Assembly: GCA_964451705.1 (NCBI GenBank)
Contig: CAYVIV010000002.1
Location: 1 to 64,000, forward strand
Origin: CAYYFV01 sp964451705
GTDB taxonomy: Bacteria > Patescibacteriota > Gracilibacteria > UBA1369 > GCA-2718715
Direction of reading: 5' to 3'
DNA length: 64,000 bases
The translations under genes and the position numbers were made by a program. Positions 1 through 8,566 of this stretch are shown here, one piece after another. The notes beneath the pieces were generated by a model. That model had not been told where the DNA came from. It did not search any database and was given only the letters and a program-made list of their open reading frames with translations. Positions within the stretch are counted from its first letter, which is position 1; every line of letters starts with the position of its first letter.

Positions 1-19
1 CGTTCATGGGGAGTGGGTT

Positions 20-667
20 TTATATTTTTAATAGATGACTTAAATCAATCAGAACATGGCTAAAGTCAGATTTGTTTTGCTTAAAGTTCTTATAAAGTTT
101 AGCCTCTAGGTCTTCTGAATCAAGATTGATGTAAGGAATAGACCTAAGTGCGAAAGTGGAGTGGGCTTTAAACAAATGTATAATCCCCATATTGGCTCCA
201 GCTTTTTCTATCCAGAGACTCTCAAGTTTGTCTTTGGCTATCTGTTGGTCGTTTATGTAAAAAGCCTTATTGCTAATTCTAACCGAAACTGCTTTGGGCT
301 GGCTTAAGGTATGGGCAAAAAACAAACCAGTCACAAAAATCAACAAAGCACTAAACCCAACAGCTGACAATAAAAATCCAATATAAGCTATTATAGCTAC
401 AACAATAAAACTTAATAAATACCAGCTAACTCCCCTTTGGTAACTTAAGTACTCTGGAGCTTGGCATTCAAACAAAGTTTGCTCTGGTTGGCCTGCATCT
501 GTTGCAGACGAGGACCCTGCACTTGTTGCAGACGGCGTGGCGGCTGCATTTGCAGATGATTCCACAGCTGCGTGCGAAAGTGTGTCGGAGCGCATACTAG
601 AGCCCATATTCTGATCTTTACTGGGGTCTGTATTAGAGGCTGTACTAGGGTTTGTTGCCTGGTCCAT
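20..667 (-). CDS. Conserved-type membrane protein with Ser/Ala-rich N-terminus, function unknown
   Basis: 215 residues. The first ~65 residues are low-complexity (Ser, Ala, Thr, Asp). Two closely spaced hydrophobic segments follow, around residues 83-120 (starting SWYLLSFIVVAIIAYIGF). The soluble C-terminus of ~95 residues has alternating strand-like character. The pattern APEY...WY, a helical hairpin and a short beta-rich tail resembles small PH-like membrane proteins common in Patescibacteria. That is a family impression only and I cannot name a function. The ATG at 665-667 lies downstream of a plausible promoter (693-722). No Shine-Dalgarno is visible. Confidence 0.7.
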   Translation of the reverse strand: MDQATNPSTASNTDPSKDQNMGSSMRSDTLSHAAVESSANAAATPSATSAGSSSATDAGQPEQTLFECQAPEYLSYQRGVSWYLLSFIVVAIIAYIGFLLSAVGFSALLIFVTGLFFAHTLSQPKAVSVRISNKAFYINDQQIAKDKLESLWIEKAGANMGIIHLFKAHSTFALRSIPYINLDSEDLEAKLYKNFKQNKSDFSHVLIDLSHLLKI

Positions 668-692
668 GGCAAGAGGAGGGTTATTTCTCTAT

Positions 693-722
693 ATCTTACC
701 ATAAATATACCATTTTTGGCAA
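693..722 (-). promoter_or_regulatory. Putative promoter of the membrane protein gene ending at 20
   Basis: On the minus strand TTGCCA (717-722) lies 18 nt upstream of TAAGAT (693-698). The ATG is about 26 nt further on. It sits between the terminator hairpin of the upstream gene and this ORF, as expected for an independent transcription unit. Confidence 0.45.
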
Positions 723-732
723 GTAAAACAAA

Positions 733-758
733 TAGCCGGCTAGGTATCTAGCCGGCTA
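733..758 (-). terminator. Rho-independent terminator of the S6-S18 gene
   Basis: Perfect 11-bp inverted repeat TAGCCGGCTAG / CTAGCCGGCTA around a 4-nt loop. On the minus strand it is followed by a T-rich run (TTTGTTTT). It begins 27 nt after the stop codon of the S6-S18 gene. Confidence 0.85.
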
Positions 759-785
759 ATGATTGGGTAATTGACTGCGCGATTG

Positions 786-1373
786 TTATTTTACAAAAGG
801 CATAAGTGCAACGTGCCGAGATCTTTTAATTTCTTGAGCTAATTTTTTCTGTTGCTTAAGGGTAACTTTTGTGTAGTGCTTAGCAACAATTTTGCCATAA
901 CGAGAAGTGTATCTGTTGAGCAATTTGATGTTTTTATAATCAATTTGTTCTGTAGCAAGTTCGCTACGTGGTTTGCTGTTGGCTTTGTCTGTTTCGTGAG
1001 GTTCAAACTTTTGAATTTCGAAGTTTTCTGCTCTGCGAACTAACAAGTGTCGTAAGACTGACTGGTCTAGCTTGAGAAGCTCTTCGAATTCAGATAAAAA
1101 CCCTGTGTCTGAGAATGTAAAGTAGTAGGTAATGTAGTAGGCTTGGTCTTGGCCTTTGATATTAAAGGCAAGATCTCTTTTGCTCCAGTCATCGACATGG
1201 AAAACCTTGGCGCCTCGTGACTCTAGTTGGGCCACTAACTCATTTACCGATTTAGATCTTTGGTCCTCTGTGACTGCAGGTGATAAAAGCAGCATGAGTT
1301 CGTATTTGTTTGCTTGCAGCTCAATTTTGGAAAAGTCTGCAACATCTTTAAACTGTGTAGTTTTTTTAGACAT
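786..1373 (-). CDS. rpsF-rpsR: Fused ribosomal protein bS6-bS18
   Basis: 195 residues in one uninterrupted frame. Residues ~20-115 match bS6: the start KYELMLLLSP, a DDWSKRDLAF segment, and YYITYYFTF. Residues ~142-195 match bS18: IDYKNIKLLNRYTSRYGKI, then IKRSRHVALMPFVK, equivalent to the IKRARxxALLPY ending of bS18. The two halves are joined by a charged linker of ~25 residues. In most bacteria these are separate proteins from an rpsF-(ssb)-rpsR operon and form a heterodimer on the 30S platform. Here ssb is absent and the two are one polypeptide. The gene stands alone with its own terminator. AGAAGG lies just before the ATG. A short inverted repeat TGCAC/GTGCA (1402-1417) in the leader could be a control hairpin, but this is weak. 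Confidence 0.9.
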   Translation of the reverse strand: MSKKTTQFKDVADFSKIELQANKYELMLLLSPAVTEDQRSKSVNELVAQLESRGAKVFHVDDWSKRDLAFNIKGQDQAYYITYYFTFSDTGFLSEFEELLKLDQSVLRHLLVRRAENFEIQKFEPHETDKANSKPRSELATEQIDYKNIKLLNRYTSRYGKIVAKHYTKVTLKQQKKLAQEIKRSRHVALMPFVK

Positions 1374-1465
1374 ACCTTCTATGGATTAAATATATAAGCC
1401 GTGCACCTAATAGTGCATAGCAAAAGGTAGTGCTATATTACACAATAAGTGGGTTTTTGCAAGCT

Positions 1466-3406
1466 TTAATGGATTCTTTTAAAGAGTTTTTCTAGATCTT
1501 GCATACCCAACTTAATTATTGCCGGTCTGCCATGTGGGCAGGTGTACTTTTTATGCTCTAGGGCTTGCATATCGTCGAGCAAGCCTTGCATTTCGGCAGG
1601 CTCTAACTTTTGCCCAAATTTAATAGCTGTACGGCAGGCTGTAAAGTTGATTACAATTTCTTCGAGCTCTTGAAGGTTTTCAAAGTTTTGGTTTTGTTTA
1701 AGGTCCTCCAACAGGTTGGTGATTAACTCTTTTAGGTCTATTTTGCTGAGCTTGCTGGGTACTGCATGTATACTTAACAAGTTGTCTTTAATGAGGAATT
1801 CAAAGCCAATTTTCTCCAAAATACTCTCGGCCTCCTTAAGCGTTTCCAAGTGGCTGGGCTTAAGTGTTAAGTGGCTTGGCACTAGCAAGGGCTGTGACTG
1901 TGGGCTTTGCTTTTGGGCGTTAGTGGCAAGAATATCGTAGCAGATTCTTTCGTGAGCAGCGTGCTGGTCGATTATAAAAATATCATTTGGGCCCTCGGCA
2001 ATTATGTATGAATTTTGAACCTGCGATAAAGCCTTAAGCCCCTGCTCTTGCTGGAGCTCACTTGGAGAGTTAGCGGCTAAGTCTAGCTGGGTGGCTGCTT
2101 GCAAATCTGGTGTACTTTGCAGATCTTGGGTGGCCTGGAGGGTTGTAGCTTGCTTGCTATGAAAGTTTGCAGCAGCTCCCGTGTGGTTTTGGAGGTTGAG
2201 GTAACGCGATGTCCCCTGCCGACGATTAGTCGATGTATAGGGGCTCATGTGTTGGTTCAAGCTAGGGCTAGAGCTGGAGCTAGGGCTGGCAGTGTGGCTA
2301 GAATCAGGGCTGGAGCTGGGATTTGGGTTAAAGTTGCTGTTAGATTCTGATTCGGTTTCGTTTGTGTTAAGCGAAGGTATGAATTTTGCTAAACTCGCAG
2401 ATTTAGAGACACTAGGCGTGAGCGAGTGCTTTTGGAGGGTTTGCTTAGTCAGGTTTCGCAAAAGTCCATACAACTTGGACTCTAGGTGGAATTTAGCCTC
2501 TAGCTTGCGCGGGTGCACATTCATGTCGACAGACTCTGGGCTAAGCTCCATGCAGATGATAAACTGAGGTTTTTCGGAGCCAAAGATCCAAGAACCATAG
2601 CCAGACAAAACCGCATGGCTAAAGTTACGCGCCTTAATGGGCCGTCCATTTACAAAGAAAAACTGACTAGGCAATTTTGCTACAGCCTGTTGTGGTCGGC
2701 AAATGAACCCGCTGATTTTGATATTATCGCTAAAGTATGAGATTACTAAAAAGTCACTTTCGAAATTGAGACCCAAAAGTTTTTGGGCTCGCTGAGCCAG
2801 AGGCTCTGGTTTAAGTTGGAAAATTTGCTTGTGATTATGCACCAAAGTAAACTGCTTGGACGGGTGTGCCAGGGCGTAGTTTGTAAAAACATCTAAGCAA
2901 TTTTTGTACTCACTTGCGTCAGTTTTTAAATACTTCAGGCGGGCCTGGGTGTTAAAAAACAAATCCTTAATGACAACCCGAGTCCCCACATTCATAGCCA
3001 CAGAACTAATTTGCCCAGTGTTATTGCAGCAAACTCCATGCTCGCTAGCTGTGGAGCGCGAGGCAAATTCTATATTACTAACCGAAGAAATGGCTGCCAA
3101 GGCCTCGCCGCGGAAGCCTAGCTGTAAGTTGTTTTGCAAATCTTCTAAATTTTGGATTTTCGAAGTTGCGTGACGCTCAAAAACCAAAGGTAAATCGTGC
3201 TCAGCAAGCCCGTGGCCGTTGTCGCTAACTCTAATTAAAGTTTTACCGCCGTGCTCTAACTCTACAGTAACTTCGGTGGCGCCTGCGTCTATAGAGTTCT
3301 CTATGATTTCTTTTAAGGCAGAGGCTGGCCTTTCAACCACCTCACCTGCTGCTATTTGATTAATTAAATGATCGTCGAGTTTTTTGATCTTGCTTTGGAC
3401 TTGCAT
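1466..3406 (-). CDS. mutL: DNA mismatch repair protein MutL (endonuclease type)
   Basis: 646 residues. N-terminal GHKL ATPase: EIIENSIDAGAT, DNGHG, and GFRGEALAAISSV. A Ser/Asn/Gln-rich linker of ~130 residues follows, then a C-terminal dimerisation/endonuclease domain with DQHAAHE (D480), ACRTAIKFG and CPHGRP. Those three motifs mark nicking MutL homologues, which cut the new strand after MutS recruits them. The canonical metal motif DQHA(X)2E(X)4E has Asp (residue 491) in place of the last Glu, a conservative change. The gene is divergent from mutS with 66 bp between them, so both may share a control region. The Ser-rich linker is coded by a GCT-rich repetitive stretch near 2260-2330. Confidence 0.95.
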   Translation of the reverse strand: MQVQSKIKKLDDHLINQIAAGEVVERPASALKEIIENSIDAGATEVTVELEHGGKTLIRVSDNGHGLAEHDLPLVFERHATSKIQNLEDLQNNLQLGFRGEALAAISSVSNIEFASRSTASEHGVCCNNTGQISSVAMNVGTRVVIKDLFFNTQARLKYLKTDASEYKNCLDVFTNYALAHPSKQFTLVHNHKQIFQLKPEPLAQRAQKLLGLNFESDFLVISYFSDNIKISGFICRPQQAVAKLPSQFFFVNGRPIKARNFSHAVLSGYGSWIFGSEKPQFIICMELSPESVDMNVHPRKLEAKFHLESKLYGLLRNLTKQTLQKHSLTPSVSKSASLAKFIPSLNTNETESESNSNFNPNPSSSPDSSHTASPSSSSSPSLNQHMSPYTSTNRRQGTSRYLNLQNHTGAAANFHSKQATTLQATQDLQSTPDLQAATQLDLAANSPSELQQEQGLKALSQVQNSYIIAEGPNDIFIIDQHAAHERICYDILATNAQKQSPQSQPLLVPSHLTLKPSHLETLKEAESILEKIGFEFLIKDNLLSIHAVPSKLSKIDLKELITNLLEDLKQNQNFENLQELEEIVINFTACRTAIKFGQKLEPAEMQGLLDDMQALEHKKYTCPHGRPAIIKLGMQDLEKLFKRIH

Positions 3407-3431
3407 ATAGCTATAGATTTAAGTTACAAAA

Positions 3432-3460
3432 ATAATAAGCAATCTTAAAAAATTTGTAAA
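3432..3460 (-). promoter_or_regulatory. Putative mutL promoter
   Basis: On the minus strand TTTACA (3455-3460), a 17-nt spacer, then TATTAT (3432-3437). It lies in the 66-bp mutL-mutS divergent interval, about 25 nt before the mutL ATG. Confidence 0.5.
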
Positions 3461-3472
3461 ATCCCAGGCCCC

Positions 3473-6145
3473 ATGAGCGAGACAAAAACTGCCAAAAAGA
3501 CTCCCATGCGAATTCAGTACGAAAGCATAAAAGCCAAATACCCAGACTGTATTTTGTTTTTTAGACTTGGTGATTTTTACGAAATGTTCGATGAAGATGC
3601 CATTAAAGCCGCTGAAATTTTGGATATAGTTTTGACCCAAAGAAAATCTAATTCGGGCAATCAAAAAATGTGCGGTGTGCCCTTTCATTCTGCAGATAGC
3701 TATATTAACAAACTCATTAAGGCGGGCTGCAAAGTTGCTATAGCAGAGCAGGTCTCTGATCCCAAAGCCAAGGGAATTGTTGAGCGCGAAGTGAAATCTG
3801 TGATTACGGCTGCAACTAATTTGAGTCAAAATGTCGATTCACTCGATAACTGTTCTGTGTGTCAATTCGAAATTAAAAATACGCCAGATGGACTGCAGAT
3901 TGATTTTTTAATTGCTGATATTTCTAAATTACAACTATATAAGGGTAGCTGTTTTAGCTACAAGCAGCTGCATGATGTTTGGGACTGCTATAAAGTCTCC
4001 GAGCTAGTATTGGATGCCGCCAACCATAGGCTTATGCAAGGCCATCTAGAGCTGGTGCAAACTATTGAAAGCCGGAAACTACATATGAAAGTTTTAGAAG
4101 AAGATAGTTACGATATACTCAAGCAAAGTCAGTTGGTTGAACTTAATTTAGAGCTCAAGTCCCAAGCTGGATTTGCACTAATTAAGCAATATTTACAACT
4201 GCATATTGGTCAGCATATTCAGAGCTTTGCAGCAGCGATTGACCACAAAAACCAACTTGGGTTTCGCTTAAACCGAGAGAGCATTCGTAATCTGGAAATT
4301 TTTGAAACTCTCGATGGCCAGCCTAAGCACTCACTATTTGCAACGATTAACCAAACCTACACAAACATGGGCAGGAACTTGCTGGTAGACCATATTCTCA
4401 ACCCTCTTAGCTGTAAGCATGCTATTTGCTCACGACTGCTTAAGTTAGAAAAACTCCAGGCAGAACAAGGCAGCTTTGATTTTGTATCTTTGTTAAGGCA
4501 AATTAAAAGTATCCCAAGAATGCTAGCACGACTGCAAAGCTTTAAGTCGACACCTGCAGACCTGGTTAATTTAAAAAACTCTCTAATGTGCAGTCGTCAG
4601 ATTTTGTCGGAGCCATTTGTGCAGAGCATACTAGAAATCAAACCTGAGATTTGTAGCCAAGTGGCCCCGGTAATTACCAAACTAGATGAGCTGATAGATA
4701 TAGAGCCAAAAAATCTTTCGAACAAAGGTTATATATTTAAGGCAGAGTCGGATAAGCAACTGGCAGAGCTGCGAGAGTTACTGGAAAACTCTCAAGGACT
4801 TGCTAGCCAAATGCTAGAAAGACTCAAAACCGAGACTGGTATTGCCAACATGAAGATTAAGTACAACAAAGTTTTTGGTTACTTTATAGAGGTCTCTAAA
4901 GCCAAAGCAGACCAAGTGCCAGATTTTTTTATTCGCCGCCAGACCCTCACAAATGCAGAACGCTACACCACTGCTGAACTGCAGGAGTTTGAATCTAAAA
5001 TTCTGAATGCCCAAAGTAGTTTGATTAGCTATGAGGAAAGCAAATTTCATGATTTTATGCGACAACTCCAAAACTACAGCACCATGCTGCTAGAATACTC
5101 AAAGCTTATTGCAGAAATTGACCTCTTACACTGCCACCGACTCAATATCGACAAACTCGACCTCCAGAGACCAGAAATTACAGAAGATGCTGCCTTTGAA
5201 ATAGAGGGTGGTTTTCACCCTGTGGTCAAAAGCCTACTACCGTATGGGGAGTTTATTGCAAATGACTTAGAGCTAAAACAAGAAGCATTTAAGTTGATTA
5301 CAGGTCCAAATATGGGTGGTAAATCAACTTTTCTCAGGCAAAATGCAATCATTATGCTCATGGCCAGCATTGGCTGCTATGTGCCAGCCAAAAAAGCTAC
5401 GATAGGTGTTTGTGATAATATTTTTACAAGAGTGGGAGCCAGCGACAACCTCTCGCAGGGACTATCTACATTTATGCTAGAAATGACAGAAACAGCAGAC
5501 ATCCTCGCAAATGCCACAGCAAGCAGCTTTGTTGTGATAGACGAGCTTGGTCGTGGAACATCTTCTAGAGATGGAATTGCCATTGCAAGCAGTGTTTGTG
5601 ATTTCATTGTTAACAAAATAGGCTGTAGAACTCTGTTTGCAACCCACTTTTTTGAACTAGTAGCTTGTGTACAAGCACTTAACAAAGCTGGAAATTTAAG
5701 GGTTAAGGTTAGTTTCGACTCAAGCGGAAAGCCTGTGTTTTTGAAAAAGATTGAAGCTGGCTCCATTAGCCAAAGCTTTGGAGTCGAAGTTGCCATGCAG
5801 GCTGGATTGCCAGACTGCGTAATCAAGCAAAGTCAAAAACAGCTAGAAACCAGCCAAGCACAGCTTGATGATACTCAGGCTACGAGCACTAGAAAAAAGA
5901 CTAAAGAACTAAGGCAGCAGCGTGCGATTGCTGGGCAGCCATCTTTGCTTTTAGAGCCAGGTTTAGAGCTAGGCTTAAAGCCAGATGCAGATATGCCGGA
6001 GGGCACACTGAATAACTCTATGAATCAAGAAAGCTACCTTGAGCTAGAAAGAATTAAACTAGGCTTAGAGCAAATTGACTTAAACAATATTACCCCCTTA
6101 CAGGCGATGGCTGAAATTGAGAAACTTAAAAAATTAAGTTCGTAG
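3473..6145 (+). CDS. mutS: DNA mismatch repair protein MutS
   Basis: 890 residues, full length. Mismatch-reading motif GDFYEMF near residue 32-38 contains the Phe-x-Glu wedge. The connector and lever/clamp domains follow. The ABC-type ATPase has Walker A GPNMGGKST (~612-620), Walker B VVIDELGRGTS and the ATHFFEL His loop. Near the C-terminus QPSLL (~821) resembles a beta-clamp-binding peptide. The ending NNITPLQAMAEIEKLKKL matches the tetramerisation helix of MutS. It recognises mispairs and recruits MutL, its divergent neighbour. A linker of ~70 residues before the last helix makes it slightly longer than usual. Confidence 0.96.
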   Translation: MSETKTAKKTPMRIQYESIKAKYPDCILFFRLGDFYEMFDEDAIKAAEILDIVLTQRKSNSGNQKMCGVPFHSADSYINKLIKAGCKVAIAEQVSDPKAKGIVEREVKSVITAATNLSQNVDSLDNCSVCQFEIKNTPDGLQIDFLIADISKLQLYKGSCFSYKQLHDVWDCYKVSELVLDAANHRLMQGHLELVQTIESRKLHMKVLEEDSYDILKQSQLVELNLELKSQAGFALIKQYLQLHIGQHIQSFAAAIDHKNQLGFRLNRESIRNLEIFETLDGQPKHSLFATINQTYTNMGRNLLVDHILNPLSCKHAICSRLLKLEKLQAEQGSFDFVSLLRQIKSIPRMLARLQSFKSTPADLVNLKNSLMCSRQILSEPFVQSILEIKPEICSQVAPVITKLDELIDIEPKNLSNKGYIFKAESDKQLAELRELLENSQGLASQMLERLKTETGIANMKIKYNKVFGYFIEVSKAKADQVPDFFIRRQTLTNAERYTTAELQEFESKILNAQSSLISYEESKFHDFMRQLQNYSTMLLEYSKLIAEIDLLHCHRLNIDKLDLQRPEITEDAAFEIEGGFHPVVKSLLPYGEFIANDLELKQEAFKLITGPNMGGKSTFLRQNAIIMLMASIGCYVPAKKATIGVCDNIFTRVGASDNLSQGLSTFMLEMTETADILANATASSFVVIDELGRGTSSRDGIAIASSVCDFIVNKIGCRTLFATHFFELVACVQALNKAGNLRVKVSFDSSGKPVFLKKIEAGSISQSFGVEVAMQAGLPDCVIKQSQKQLETSQAQLDDTQATSTRKKTKELRQQRAIAGQPSLLLEPGLELGLKPDADMPEGTLNNSMNQESYLELERIKLGLEQIDLNNITPLQAMAEIEKLKKLSS

Positions 6146-6267
6146 ATACCTGCCTCGTAAATATGGTTTAGAGGCAATGAGTTTGTTATACGAGCGGAAT
6201 TTAGACTTCCTGTTAGATGTGATGGACTCAAATAGTATGAATAGAAACATGGTGTTGTGGGGTTAAA

Positions 6268-6299
6268 TTTTATAAATATTGATTTTTATAAATATTGAC
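6268..6299 (-). repeat. Short tandem duplication over the lexA stop codon
   Basis: The sequence TTTATAAATATTGA occurs twice head to tail (starting near 6268 and 6284). The second copy includes the last codons and stop of lexA. It looks like a small replication-slippage duplication and leaves the reading frame intact. Confidence 0.6.
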
Positions 6300-6900
6300 G
6301 ATGTAAAGAAATAACAACTCCCTGTACCTGCAAAGACTCCATAGGATGAATATCTGGATACTCTTTGTTTTCGGCGTGCAAGAAAAACTTATTTTGTTTT
6401 TTAACTAATCTTTTAACTGTGTTTTCGTTATCCACCAAGGCAATCACAATGTCGCCGGCCTTGGGCTGTCTCTGAGAATCTGCAATTAGTAAATCGCCCT
6501 CGAAAATACCAGCGTCTATCATACTTTGGCCAGTAACCTTGAGTACAAAACAATCTTTTGGGTTGGCAATCTTTTGGCTGTCGACAGTTAAATACCCATC
6601 TGTATAACTTTCTGCTGCTACCGGGCCACCAGCCGGAATGTGACCTAAAATAGGCAGAGATACCGCCAAGCTCGAAAGGCGACGACGCACAGAATCTAGC
6701 AAATTAATACCACGTGGGGTGTCGTCTTTGACAATGTAGCCCTTTTCTTCCAAGCCAGATAAATGCTTGAGAACGCTATTATCGGAGCTGACATTTAGGT
6801 GCGCTTTAATTTCTCTAATTGTTGGAGATTTACCATTATTTAGCTGATAGTTTTCTATAAACTCCAGCACCTGGGCCTGTTTGACTGTAAGATTATTCAT
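6286..6900 (-). CDS. lexA: LexA SOS repressor (S24 self-cleaving)
   Basis: 204 residues. The N-terminal winged HTH (~1-68) includes KSPTIREIKAHL and GYIVKD. The cleavage site Ala90-Gly91 lies in HIPAGGP. The catalytic Ser126 is in GQSMIDAG and Lys163 is in NTVKRLVKK, the Ser-Lys dyad of the LexA/UmuD peptidase fold. All parts needed for RecA-stimulated self-cleavage are present. The promoter directly upstream holds a palindrome between its -35 and -10, which suggests autoregulation. The gene is divergent from yebC. Confidence 0.96.
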   Translation of the reverse strand: MNNLTVKQAQVLEFIENYQLNNGKSPTIREIKAHLNVSSDNSVLKHLSGLEEKGYIVKDDTPRGINLLDSVRRRLSSLAVSLPILGHIPAGGPVAAESYTDGYLTVDSQKIANPKDCFVLKVTGQSMIDAGIFEGDLLIADSQRQPKAGDIVIALVDNENTVKRLVKKQNKFFLHAENKEYPDIHPMESLQVQGVVISLHRQYL

Positions 6901-6920
6901 ATTTTTTTGGGTGACTGTAC

Positions 6921-6956
6921 ACTTACCATTGTAGGTGAGTAAAAACTCACTGTCAA
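6921..6956 (-). promoter_or_regulatory. lexA promoter with operator palindromes
   Basis: Minus strand: consensus -35 TTGACA (6951-6956), a 17-nt spacer, and -10 TACAAT (6928-6933). The spacer contains GTGAGT-N4-ACTCAC (6935-6950). A second imperfect palindrome ACTTACC-N6-GGTGAGT (6921-6940) straddles the -10 and shares a half-site with the first. Repressor binding there would block RNA polymerase. The assignment to LexA rests on position only. Confidence 0.75.
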
Positions 6957-7018
6957 GAGTTTTTTTTTGTTTTTTTGGGCTTTGTCTATTAGAGTTAAAG
7001 TAGATTTAACTATGGCTT

Positions 7019-7735
7019 ATGTCTGGACACTCAAAGTGGCACTCTATAAAACACAAAAAAGGAGCGAACGATGCAAAACGCGGTAAAATATTTACAAAGC
7101 ATGCTAGATTAATAATGCTGGCTGCCAAAACCGGTGCAGACCCAGATAAAAATGCAACATTACGAGCCGCAATTGAAAATGCCAAAGCAGAAAATGTGCC
7201 AAATGACAATATCCAAAGAGCAGTTGCTAAAGGCTCTGGTGAAGGTAGCGATAAGCCTATGTACGAAATCACTTACGAAGCCTATGGTCCCAATGGCGTG
7301 GCTATTTTGATTGAGGCTATTACTGACAATAAAAACCGGACAATTGCTAGTGTAAGAACCCTACTCAATAAAAATGGGGGGTCGCTTGGGGAATCTGGGA
7401 GTGTGGCCTATATGTTTAAATTACAAGGTGTGGTTAACGGCATTGGGGATATATCGAATGAGGATTTGCAAATGCAAATGCTTGATAATGGGCTAATTGA
7501 TATCGATACAGAAGATAATGACTTTGTGATTTTTACTGACCCTGGCAAAGCTATTGTCATTAAAGAAATCTTAGAAAAGCACAATATATCTGTAGAGTCG
7601 GCCAAAACTACGCAAGTTGCAGAAAATACTCTGACAATTGAAGACCAAGCAGTTATAGAAAAAGTCTCCAACTTAGTTGCTAAGCTGGAGGAAGATGACG
7701 ATGTTGTAGAGGTGCACACAAACTGTGACTACTAG
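7019..7735 (+). CDS. yebC: YebC/PmpR (TACO1) family protein
   Basis: 238 residues, the usual length. It starts MSGHSKWHSIKHKKGANDAK and continues with GADPDKNATLRAAIENAKA and YEAYGPNGVAILIEA, all signatures of the family. Family members were first described as DNA-binding regulators and more recently as ribosome-associated factors aiding translation of difficult (proline-rich) stretches. The sequence cannot decide between these roles. It is transcribed away from lexA and shares its upstream interval. It converges with the gene ending at 7746, leaving only 10 bp between them and no clear terminator. An out-of-frame ATG at 7012 was rejected. Confidence 0.93.
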   Translation: MSGHSKWHSIKHKKGANDAKRGKIFTKHARLIMLAAKTGADPDKNATLRAAIENAKAENVPNDNIQRAVAKGSGEGSDKPMYEITYEAYGPNGVAILIEAITDNKNRTIASVRTLLNKNGGSLGESGSVAYMFKLQGVVNGIGDISNEDLQMQMLDNGLIDIDTEDNDFVIFTDPGKAIVIKEILEKHNISVESAKTTQVAENTLTIEDQAVIEKVSNLVAKLEEDDDVVEVHTNCDY

Positions 7736-7745
7736 CTTAGGCCAG

Positions 7746-8237
7746 CTATTTTAGCTCGCTGAAATTCTGGAAAGCCTGGGCTGAATTATTGAGTCTGATT
7801 TCGTAGGCTTGGGTTTTCAGATAATGCTGGACTGTTTGCTGTATTAGAACTTTAAAGTCCTCGGCCAAACATTCTGACTCTAAAATAGGTGTACCAGTAA
7901 TATTGATTATATGGCCAGTCTCATCTTGAGTGACTTCGGCAGTTAAGGCAGAGGCATAAAAAGGGTTCATGTACCCTGCTACTTTTGGCGTTTTATAACT
8001 GAAAAGCCAGTTGAGAGTACCTTCCAGAGTTGCATTGCGGGCCTTGGCCGTTTGAAGCACAGCATAGCGAGGCTCACAAGAGACATAGCTATAGTCCGTG
8101 CTTTGCATGGTTGCGCTTGCTGAGCTGGGGCTGTTTGAGCTTAAGTAAAAATATATGTCTTCTTGCGACTTAAAAAACATAGCAAAGGCAAAAATTGAGA
8201 TAAGTACCACAAAGCTAACTGCAAAAAATTTTTTCAT
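7746..8237 (-). CDS. Membrane-anchored protein, possibly GerMN-like
   Basis: 163 residues from the ATG at 8235-8237 (MKKFFAVSFVVLISIFAF), which gives an N-terminal signal anchor directly. A 6-residue upstream extension would overlap the preceding gene. The extracellular part has ATLEGTLNWLFSY followed by HIINITGTPIL and a helix with LIQQTVQHYL. The helix-strand arrangement resembles GerMN domains, but I rate this a weak similarity. It is the last gene of the leftward tal-pgi-tkt-sodA series and starts 1 bp after the stop of the upstream gene. Confidence 0.7.
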   Translation of the reverse strand: MKKFFAVSFVVLISIFAFAMFFKSQEDIYFYLSSNSPSSASATMQSTDYSYVSCEPRYAVLQTAKARNATLEGTLNWLFSYKTPKVAGYMNPFYASALTAEVTQDETGHIINITGTPILESECLAEDFKVLIQQTVQHYLKTQAYEIRLNNSAQAFQNFSELK

Positions 8238-8238
8238 A

Positions 8239-8553
8239 CTAGAATGGCATTCCATTACTTAAAAGTCCGATTAATAAGAATACTACTGTAAAGAGCAACT
8301 TAAGCCCGCTAGTAAGCGAGGCGATCATAGCCATGACTTTGAGCTTTTTATCCCTAAGTGCCAGCATGGCAAAGACTACTGTGGCTAGCATAATGACAAG
8401 TTGCAAACTAATCCCAGAAATATACAGAATCTGCATGCTTTCTTGAGTAGCACCACTAGATAAGAGTTGGGCAATTTGCTTGAAAACTTGCATTAAAAGC
8501 TCATCTGCTCCGAGCAATAAGACCCAGGCAGTGATTAAAAATTTAGTGTTCAT
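8239..8553 (-). CDS. Small integral membrane protein, unknown function
   Basis: 104 residues with three likely transmembrane helices: residues ~4-24, ~48-66 (LQLVIMLATVVFAMLAL) and ~74-98 (LLFTVVFLLIGLL). No catalytic motif is visible and I do not recognise a family. It sits 13 bp after the CBU_0592-like gene and 1 bp before the anchored protein, inside the sodA operon. Confidence 0.65.
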   Translation of the reverse strand: MNTKFLITAWVLLLGADELLMQVFKQIAQLLSSGATQESMQILYISGISLQLVIMLATVVFAMLALRDKKLKVMAMIASLTSGLKLLFTVVFLLIGLLSNGMPF

Positions 8554-8566
8554 AAAAATAAAGTTA

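Noticed and set aside
2099..2567. Plus-strand open frames inside mutL
   Set aside because: Shadow frames over the low-complexity linker and N-terminal domain of a clearly real gene.
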